DNA from: an uncultured Verrucomicrobiota bacterium
Lineage (GTDB): Bacteria; Verrucomicrobiota; Kiritimatiellia; RFP12; UBA1067
Direction: 5' to 3'
NCBI GenBank assembly: GCA_946615875.1
Contig: CAMOIK010000127.1
Span: 1 to 5,080 of the forward strand
Length of the DNA stretch: 5,080 nucleotides
The notes beneath the pieces were generated by a model. The model had not been told where the DNA came from. It did no database searches and saw only the letters and a program-made list of their open reading frames with translations. The first letter of the stretch is position 1, and every line of letters starts with the position of its first letter. Below, piece after piece: positions 1 through 5,080 of the stretch. The position numbers were made by a program, and so were the translations under genes.

Positions 1-1835
1 AGCGCGCTCGTCAGGTGCGGCAGGAAGTAGAGGAAGCGGAAGAGCACCTTGCCGCGCGGAATCTCGCACAGCATCACCGCCAGCACGATCGGCGTGACGA
101 ACCCGAGCGCCAGCGTGATGCCGACGTATTCCAGGGTGCGCCCCCACGCCTTCCAGAAGCCGGCGTCGGACGCCACGCGGATGAAGTTGTCTATGCCCAC
201 CCAGACGCTTTCGCCCACGATGCGGTAGTCCTGGAACGCCATCACCGCTCCTTTCAAGAGAGGGTAGTAGCTCCACAGCAGCACCGAGCCGACGGCCGGC
301 AGCAGGAACAGCCACGGAGCTGTCGCGGAAGCGAGAGAGGCGCTTTCCCGCCCTGGGTCGCGCTTCCCCTGCGCTGCGCGCCCGCGCGAGCGCCGGAAGG
401 CGAGAAAGGCGCCGAATGCCAGGAACGCGGCGAACGCGCCTATGATCATGCGGGCCATCGGGCGCCTGGCTTCTATCGCCGATTTGTCGGTGTCGAACAT
501 CAGTCCTTTGTTGGCATCGACGGTGATCGCGCGCAGGGCGGCGCGGCAGTCGAGCGACGGTCCTGCGTCGGAAAGCAGGATGCCGAGGAAGCGGCGCTGG
601 ATCAGGTCGCTGGCGGCCTGCCAGAAGCCCACCCACGGTTCGGTGACGGCGATTATGTCGCCGCGCTCCAACTCCTCGTGCATCCGGCGGATGCCGGGCG
701 GCAGCGCCGCCAGTTCGGCGGCGAAGCCGAGACGCGCGAGGTCGCGCGGGCTGCACCACATCGCCCGTCCCTCCGCCACGCTGCGCCGCACGTCCTCGTC
801 GGCGAGTTCCGGCGAGGCGAGGGCGGCCAGGCACTCGAAGACCTTGTCGCGTTCCTCTTTCGGGCGCCTCCCGGCGGACTCGCTCATGGCGTAGAAATGC
901 CTGTGGGCCTGGAGCACGCGCCGCCCGCCTTCGTCCTTCGCCGGGAAGGGCATTATGCCGATCAGCTCCGGCGGGAAGTTCAGCGTGTCCGTGAGGCGGC
1001 GCACCAGATCCTCGCCGCCGAAGACGGCGGCGATCTCGCCGCCGACGAAGAGGTTGCCCACCTCGTCCGCGACCGTCAGAGTGGGCAGGCCGCGCACCAC
1101 GCCGTCGCGCACGAGCGATTGCAGGAACTCCGCCGCCGCCACGCCGCCATCGGAATCGAAGCAGGCTTCGTAGGCGGTTTGGGAGGCTTGGGTGGCGCGG
1201 CTATCGACTTCCTTTATGACGTCGTCGCCCGCCGACTGCACCCACGGCAGGAACCCCCACGGGCGGTTCTCTATCGCGAACGCACGTCTGCCCGGTTTCG
1301 TAAGGGCGCGGCACCACGCCGCGAACTCGCTCCACGTGCGCGGCGGCTTTTCGGGGTCGAGACCGGCCTCCCGCACGAAATCCTTGCGATAGACGATCCC
1401 GTAGTAGGCAATGCCGGGCGTCGGCAGCGCCCACACGTGGCCGTCGAAGCAGCGCACGCGGTCCCAGAGGTCCTGGGGTTCCGGCGCCTTGTCCAGAAAC
1501 TCGTCGAGGGGATAGACGAAACCCTGGGCGACGTCGTGTCGGAGGATGTGGAACCACGCCTTGTAGATGTCCGGGGCGGTGCCGCCCGCCAGCGCCAGCA
1601 TGAACGTGGCGCGACCGCCCGCGCCCGGCAGAAGCAGCCCGCCCCATTTGACAGGCTCGATGGACGGGTCGCGGCGGGCAAGTTCCAGGATGCGGCGCGT
1701 CGCCGGCTCCTCCGGCCGGTCGGGATCGTAGCAGAACAGGAACGAGACTTCGTGGCGCTCGGCTGGCGCGTCGGCGGCGTCTGCCGGAGCGATGAGCGGC
1801 AGAAGGGCGGATAGGATCAGAGTCGTTCGTTTCAT
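1..1835 (-). CDS. Fused extracellular solute-binding protein / MalF-UgpA-type ABC transporter permease, 3' end cut by the window
   Basis: Read on the minus strand from ATG 1835, 611 codons run without a stop to the window edge; I checked each codon. Residues 1-20 are a Sec signal peptide (MKRTTLILSALL, then PLIAPADA) with no lipobox cysteine. Residues about 25-450 resemble family-1 sugar-binding proteins: GGTAPDIYKAW at 84-94, the hydrophobic/PLDEF stretch ending at 113, WALPTPGIAYYG near 135-146, TWSEF at 167-171, FVGGEIAAVF near 260-270 and VDANKGL near 439-445. Residues 461-480 form a membrane helix, followed by a basic loop (RRSRGR...GKRDPGR) and then PWLFLLPAVGSVLLWSYYPLL from 507, the classic first segment of UgpA/MalF permeases. 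A second segment (560-589) follows, then IPRGKVLFRFLYFLPHLTSA at the edge. The EAA loop that contacts the ATPase lies outside. The expected role is binding and import of a sugar or glycoside across the inner membrane, needing a second permease and an ATPase. The substrate cannot be read. An in-frame ATG at 1844 is less likely because it overlaps the ribosome site. Domain assignment is by family resemblance, not by search. Confidence 0.88.
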   Translation of the reverse strand, partial: MKRTTLILSALLPLIAPADAADAPAERHEVSFLFCYDPDRPEEPATRRILELARRDPSIEPVKWGGLLLPGAGGRATFMLALAGGTAPDIYKAWFHILRHDVAQGFVYPLDEFLDKAPEPQDLWDRVRCFDGHVWALPTPGIAYYGIVYRKDFVREAGLDPEKPPRTWSEFAAWCRALTKPGRRAFAIENRPWGFLPWVQSAGDDVIKEVDSRATQASQTAYEACFDSDGGVAAAEFLQSLVRDGVVRGLPTLTVADEVGNLFVGGEIAAVFGGEDLVRRLTDTLNFPPELIGIMPFPAKDEGGRRVLQAHRHFYAMSESAGRRPKEERDKVFECLAALASPELADEDVRRSVAEGRAMWCSPRDLARLGFAAELAALPPGIRRMHEELERGDIIAVTEPWVGFWQAASDLIQRRFLGILLSDAGPSLDCRAALRAITVDANKGLMFDTDKSAIEARRPMARMIIGAFAAFLAFGAFLAFRRSRGRAAQGKRDPGRESASLASATAPWLFLLPAVGSVLLWSYYPLLKGAVMAFQDYRIVGESVWVGIDNFIRVASDAGFWKAWGRTLEYVGITLALGFVTPIVLAVMLCEIPRGKVLFRFLYFLPHLTSA

Positions 1836-1843
1836 GTCGTGCA

Positions 1844-1849
1844 TCCTTT
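1844..1849 (-). promoter_or_regulatory. Ribosome binding site of the binding-protein/permease gene
   Basis: AAAGGA on the minus strand, 8 nt before ATG 1835. It lies in the 17 bp gap after the mfd stop codon. This spacing favours ATG 1835 over the in-frame ATG at 1844, whose first base is the last base of the AAAGGA motif. No terminator or promoter is visible in the gap, which fits translation from a shared message with mfd. Confidence 0.7.
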
Positions 1850-1852
1850 GGG

Positions 1853-4800
1853 TCAGAGGCGGTTCAACTCCTTTGCGAGCGCGGAAATCGCCGCGTCCGG
1901 CGTGGAGGCGGCGAGGATGGCGACGTGGGCTATCGCGCCGTTGCGGTAGAATACGGCTCGCCGTCCCTTCACGTCGATTTCGTCTATCCCGGCCTTCGCG
2001 CAGCGCACGCGCAGCGTGGCGATGCGCACGAAGCGCCGCGCCGCCGGGGGCATCGCGCCGAAGCGGTCTGTCATTTCGTCGGCGAGCGCCTTGACGACGC
2101 GCGTATCCGCCGCCTCGGCGAAGCGTTTCAGCAGACTGAGCCTCTGCACGTCCTCCTCTATATAGGAGTAGGGGATGGCGGCGGCGTCCGGCGCGTCGGC
2201 CTCCGCGGGGGAAAGGTCGATGAAGTCGAAGTTCAGGCGCACGTCCACCACGTCCTGCACTTTCTCGCCGCGCAAGGCGGCGATCGTGCGCTGGAGCAGC
2301 TGGCAGTATAGCGTGAAGCCTATCGCGGCGATGTGGCCAGACTGCTGTGCGCCGAGGAGGTTGCCGGCGCCGCGCAGCTCAAGGTCGCGGACGGCCAGGT
2401 TGAAGCCCGCGCCAAGTCCGCCGTGGCGCTGGAGCGCCTTCAGCCGTTCGCGCGCCTCGGCGTCCGTGGCGCCCGATGGCGGCAGCAGCAGGTATGCGTA
2501 GCCCTGGCGCGAAGAGCGCCCCACCCGCCCGCGCAGCTGGTAGAGGTCTGCGAGCCCGAACGTGTCGGCGCGGTCTATGAGGATGGTGTTCGCCCTGGGT
2601 ATGTCGATGCCGGATTCCACGATGGTCGTGGAAAGCAGGATGTCGGAGTTGCCGCGCTCGAAATCCCGCACCTTGGCGGCCAGCTCGGCTGCGTCCATCC
2701 GCCCGTGCGCCAGCGTGACGCGCGCGGACGGGCACAGCGCCTTCAGGCGCTTCTCGACCCGCCCGATCGTGTCTATGCGGTTGTGCAGGAAATACACCTG
2801 GCCGCCACGCGCCAGCTCGGCCTCCACGGCGTGGCGCACCAGAGAGTCGTCGTCGCGCACGATGCGGGTCTCCACGGCGACGCGCTCGCGCGGCGGCGTG
2901 CGCAGCAGCGAGAGGTCCCTGGCGCCGGTCATGGAGAGGTAGAGCGTCCTTGGGATGGGCGTCGCCGAGAGCGTGAGGACGTCCGCCGTCGAGCGCAGGT
3001 TCTTCAGCATCTCCTTGTGGCGGACGCCGAAGCGCTGCTCCTCGTCGATTATGATCAGCCCGAGGTCGCGGAACGCCACCTTGCCCGAGAGGAGCGCGTG
3101 AGTGCCTATGGCGATGTCGCATACGCCGGTGGCCAGCCGCTTGAACGTGCCCTCGCGCACGGCGGGCGACTGTATGCGCGATACGGCCTCTATGCGGATA
3201 GGCGTGCCGTCGAAGCGCGAGGTGAACGTCTCGAAGTGCTGCTCGGCCAGCACCGTGGTCGGTGCGAGCAGCGCCACCTGCCGACCGTTCATGGCCGCGA
3301 TGAACGCCGCGCGCATCGCCACTTCCGTCTTGCCGTATCCGGCGTCGCCGCAGATCAGGCGGTCCATCGGGCGTGTCGCGGCGAGGTCGCGCTTGACGGC
3401 CTCGATCGCCGCCGCCTGGTCGCGCGTCTCCTCGTATGGGAAGGCGGCCTCGAAGGCCGCCAGGCCCTCGCACTCCACGTCGTAGGAGAAGCCCGGCTGC
3501 GTCTCGCGCCGCGCCTGCGTCTCCAGCAGGGCGGCGGCCAGGTCGGCGACGGCGGCCTTCGCCTTCTCCCGGTCTTTCTGCCATCTCGTGCCGTCCAGTC
3601 GGTGGAGCTTCACCTGCTCGCCCTTGACGCCGACGTAGCGAGTGATGAGGTGGGCGTGGGCGGCGGGGACGTGGAGAAGCGCGCCGCCGTCGTATTCGAT
3701 CGTAAAGACTTCGCTGCGCTTCCCGTCCACTTGTATTTCCGAAGAGCCGATGAAGCGGCCTACGCCGTGGCCGGAGTGCACCACGTATTCGCCCGGTTCA
3801 AGCTCCTCGAAGTCGCTTATCCTCGCGCCGCGCCCGGCGGCGTTGGCGCGGCGCATGTGGAAGCGGCGCTTGGCGAAGACGCGGTCGGCTTTCGTGACGA
3901 CCACGAGACCGGGAGTCTCGAAGCCGCCGGAAAGATCGTCTAGCCGCGCCACCGCCGCGCCTCGCGCCGCCGCGGCGGACAGATGCTTTTCCAGGCGGGC
4001 GCGGGCGGCGTCGAAGAGTTCGGGGTGGTGGGCCTCGCCGGCGCCGAGTTCGGCGAACCCCGGCAGCGGCGACGTCATGAAGCGCTCGCCCGCCACTCCC
4101 TGCGGCGCGGGGTCGCCGGTGTATATGGTCCTGAAGCGGCGCGCGTCAGGCAGGACGAGGTCGTATTCGTTGTGCTCCAGCATCAGCACTGCGCTGCCGT
4201 CAGGCAGGAGTTCCGCGAAGGTCGAGCTGGACGACGCGGCCCCGGCCCCGGACGGCTCGGTCTTCCCGCACGGCACGACAGGCGCGGCGTGGATGTTGAG
4301 GAACGAAACCTGCGTCGCGGCGTCAAAGGCGCGAAGCGACTCCAGCGCCTCGCCGAAGAATTCGGCGCGCACCGGCGAGTCTTCGCCGGGGCTCCAGAAA
4401 TCGACTATGCCGCCCCGCACCGACCAGTCGCCTTCGCGCTCGACCATCGACGTGCGCGAGTAGCCCATCCCGGACAGCGCGTCGCAGAGCCTGCCGAACG
4501 TGAGCGACTCTTCGTCCGCGCGAAGCTCCAGCGTGTTCGCGTCCCGCTCCTCCAGCGGCATCTCCAGCGCGTTCGCGGTGGTCACGATCACCGCGGGATA
4601 CGGCGAAATCGACCACGCCTTCAGCGCGGCCACCGTCTTGAAGCGCAGTCCCAGCGCCGTCTTGTCGCCGGGGATTTCCGGCGGGAACTCCAGGATGCGC
4701 GCCCCCTGCCTCTTTTCGCCGTCGGCCGTCGCCGCCGTGCGCGGCACGAGGCATGAAAGGTCGTCTGCCAGGCGATCGGCGTCTGGCAGACCGGCGGCGA

Positions 4801-4960
4801 CGGCCAGCACCACGCAGTTGCGCAGCTGCGCGAGCGAAAGCGCCATGAACGCGTCCGCCGCGCCCGTCAGCGACGGAATGGCCACCGCCCCCTCGCCTTC
4901 TGGCAAGGGGGTCTCGCCCAGAGCCCTGGTGAACGCGCCTATCGCCTCGCTACCTGTCAA
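1853..4960 (-). CDS. mfd: Transcription-repair coupling factor Mfd
   Basis: Mfd is a cytoplasmic DNA translocase that pushes or removes RNA polymerase stalled at lesions and recruits UvrA for nucleotide excision repair. Numbered from TTG 4960 (1035 aa): a UvrB-like N-terminal module with SLTGAA (30-35), GLPDADRLADDL (57-68) and VRGGIVDFW (181-189) plus FFGEALESLRAFD (201-213); the CarD-like polymerase-interaction domain with GEYVVHSGHGVGRF near 390-403; FPYEETRDQ (507-515); Walker A GDAGYGKT (538-545); APTTVLAEQH (566-575); DEEQ (639-642); SATPIPRTL (665-673); ESGIDIP (782-788); QLRGRVGR (808-815); the translocation motif RDLELRGAGNLLG (858-870); and a C-terminal TRCF domain (about 906-1010) ending in a TGA at 1853-1855. 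It is somewhat shorter than E. coli Mfd (about 1150 aa), mostly in the N-terminal part. All ATPase motifs are intact; Walker A has Ala where Val is usual. The start is uncertain. The frame stays open upstream to ATG 5026 and GTG 5035, but those codons have low GC3 and contain a promoter. TTG 4916-4904 region (codon 4904-4906) and GTG 4883-4885 are later options. Identity is near certain. Confidence 0.96.
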   Translation of the reverse strand: MTGSEAIGAFTRALGETPLPEGEGAVAIPSLTGAADAFMALSLAQLRNCVVLAVAAGLPDADRLADDLSCLVPRTAATADGEKRQGARILEFPPEIPGDKTALGLRFKTVAALKAWSISPYPAVIVTTANALEMPLEERDANTLELRADEESLTFGRLCDALSGMGYSRTSMVEREGDWSVRGGIVDFWSPGEDSPVRAEFFGEALESLRAFDAATQVSFLNIHAAPVVPCGKTEPSGAGAASSSSTFAELLPDGSAVLMLEHNEYDLVLPDARRFRTIYTGDPAPQGVAGERFMTSPLPGFAELGAGEAHHPELFDAARARLEKHLSAAAARGAAVARLDDLSGGFETPGLVVVTKADRVFAKRRFHMRRANAAGRGARISDFEELEPGEYVVHSGHGVGRFIGSSEIQVDGKRSEVFTIEYDGGALLHVPAAHAHLITRYVGVKGEQVKLHRLDGTRWQKDREKAKAAVADLAAALLETQARRETQPGFSYDVECEGLAAFEAAFPYEETRDQAAAIEAVKRDLAATRPMDRLICGDAGYGKTEVAMRAAFIAAMNGRQVALLAPTTVLAEQHFETFTSRFDGTPIRIEAVSRIQSPAVREGTFKRLATGVCDIAIGTHALLSGKVAFRDLGLIIIDEEQRFGVRHKEMLKNLRSTADVLTLSATPIPRTLYLSMTGARDLSLLRTPPRERVAVETRIVRDDDSLVRHAVEAELARGGQVYFLHNRIDTIGRVEKRLKALCPSARVTLAHGRMDAAELAAKVRDFERGNSDILLSTTIVESGIDIPRANTILIDRADTFGLADLYQLRGRVGRSSRQGYAYLLLPPSGATDAEARERLKALQRHGGLGAGFNLAVRDLELRGAGNLLGAQQSGHIAAIGFTLYCQLLQRTIAALRGEKVQDVVDVRLNFDFIDLSPAEADAPDAAAIPYSYIEEDVQRLSLLKRFAEAADTRVVKALADEMTDRFGAMPPAARRFVRIATLRVRCAKAGIDEIDVKGRRAVFYRNGAIAHVAILAASTPDAAISALAKELNRL

Positions 4961-4970
4961 AACGCCGCAT

Positions 4971-5000
4971 ATTGTATCACATTCTTCGCGGAGAAAGCAA
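4971..5000 (-). promoter_or_regulatory. Putative sigma70-type promoter of mfd (extended -10)
   Basis: On the minus strand, TTGCTT (5000-4995) is followed by an 18 nt spacer and TACAAT (4976-4971). The TGA immediately before TACAAT supplies an extended -10 (TGn). It would place the transcription start near 4964. The stretch is AT-richer than the rest of the window. It lies inside the longest possible mfd reading frame, so it competes with the upstream start codons. Only the motif match and base composition support it. Confidence 0.5.
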
Positions 5001-5044
5001 GGTTGAACTTCCTGGAGTTTACCCATTTTTGGCACGGCTCGATA

Positions 5045-5075
5045 GGCGGGCGAAAAAACGCGGCAACCGCCCGCC
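5045..5075. repeat. 7 bp perfect inverted repeat upstream of mfd
   Basis: GGCGGGC (5045-5051) and GCCCGCC (5069-5075) are perfect inverted copies separated by 17 bp. The repeat shares bases with the smaller GCGG/CCGC hairpin and encloses its T-run, so the two foldings exclude each other. On the plus strand the right arm is followed by GTTTT at the window edge, so it could also act as a terminator in that direction. Confidence 0.45.
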
Positions 5076-5080
5076 GTTTT
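5053..5080 (-). terminator. Putative rho-independent terminator of a gene beyond the right edge
   Basis: On the minus strand a GC hairpin (GCGG, loop TTG, CCGC; 5070-5060) is followed by G and six T (5058-5053), and is preceded by AAAA at the window edge. The stem is short (4 bp), so it would be a weak terminator. It sits just upstream of mfd and would end transcription of a same-strand neighbour that is not in the window. Confidence 0.4.

Noticed and set aside
15..1814. A 599-codon plus-strand open frame opposite the transporter gene
   Set aside because: It is in exact codon register with the minus-strand gene, where GC-rich codons rarely produce stops on the other strand. The minus-strand reading gives a signal peptide, binding-protein motifs and permease helices; the plus-strand product is Arg/His/Glu-rich with no recognisable domain.
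2157..2172. TATATA-containing near-palindrome, possible internal promoter for the transporter
   Set aside because: It encodes the Ser-Tyr-Ile-Glu-Glu stretch of the Mfd C-terminal domain, has no -35 match at a suitable distance, and lies more than 300 bp before the transporter start.
2379..3584. A 401-codon minus-strand frame overlapping mfd
   Set aside because: It is a shifted frame of mfd, with an Arg/Gly/Ala-rich low-complexity product typical of GC-rich out-of-frame translation.
2333..3943. A 536-codon plus-strand open frame inside mfd
   Set aside because: It is also codon-aligned antisense to mfd, whose helicase motifs are unambiguous. No ribosome site or domain supports the antisense reading.
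4955..4960. Perfect TTGACA hexamer on the minus strand
   Set aside because: No -10-like sequence follows at 16-18 bp; the region ahead is GC-rich mfd coding sequence.

Overview
The window holds two co-directional minus-strand genes that fill it almost completely: mfd (transcription-repair coupling factor, about 1853-4960) and, 17 bp downstream, a gene that runs off the left edge (1835 to beyond 1). The second gene encodes an ABC transporter in which an extracellular sugar-type solute-binding protein is fused, in one open frame, to a MalF/UgpA-type permease. The long plus-strand open frames are codon-aligned antisense shadows of these GC-rich genes and are not annotated.

Layout on the minus strand, in order of transcription. 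Positions 5080-5036 are a short noncoding piece with a hairpin plus T-run, probably the terminator of a gene beyond the right edge, overlapped by a competing inverted repeat. Positions 5035-4961 are an AT-richer stretch that is open in the mfd frame but contains a good sigma70-like promoter with an extended -10, and it looks more like leader than coding DNA. Then come mfd, a 17 bp gap with a Shine-Dalgarno sequence, and the binding-protein/permease fusion, whose permease part is cut off after its second predicted membrane segment.

The short gap and the absence of a visible terminator suggest that the two genes share a transcript. No functional link is evident: Mfd removes stalled RNA polymerase and recruits UvrA, while the fusion would import a carbohydrate or similar solute. 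The partner permease (MalG/UgpE type) and the ATPase are not in the window.

Organism: GC-rich (roughly two thirds G+C by eye), with a cleavable Sec signal and a periplasm-facing binding domain anchored to the membrane. A Gram-negative bacterium is the simplest reading. The frequent ATA isoleucine codons and the fusion make a less-studied lineage likely. A PVC-group bacterium (Kiritimatiellota/Lentisphaerota-like) is my guess, but nothing here proves it.

The most notable item is the fusion. I see no defence system, mobile element, CRISPR array or RNA gene.
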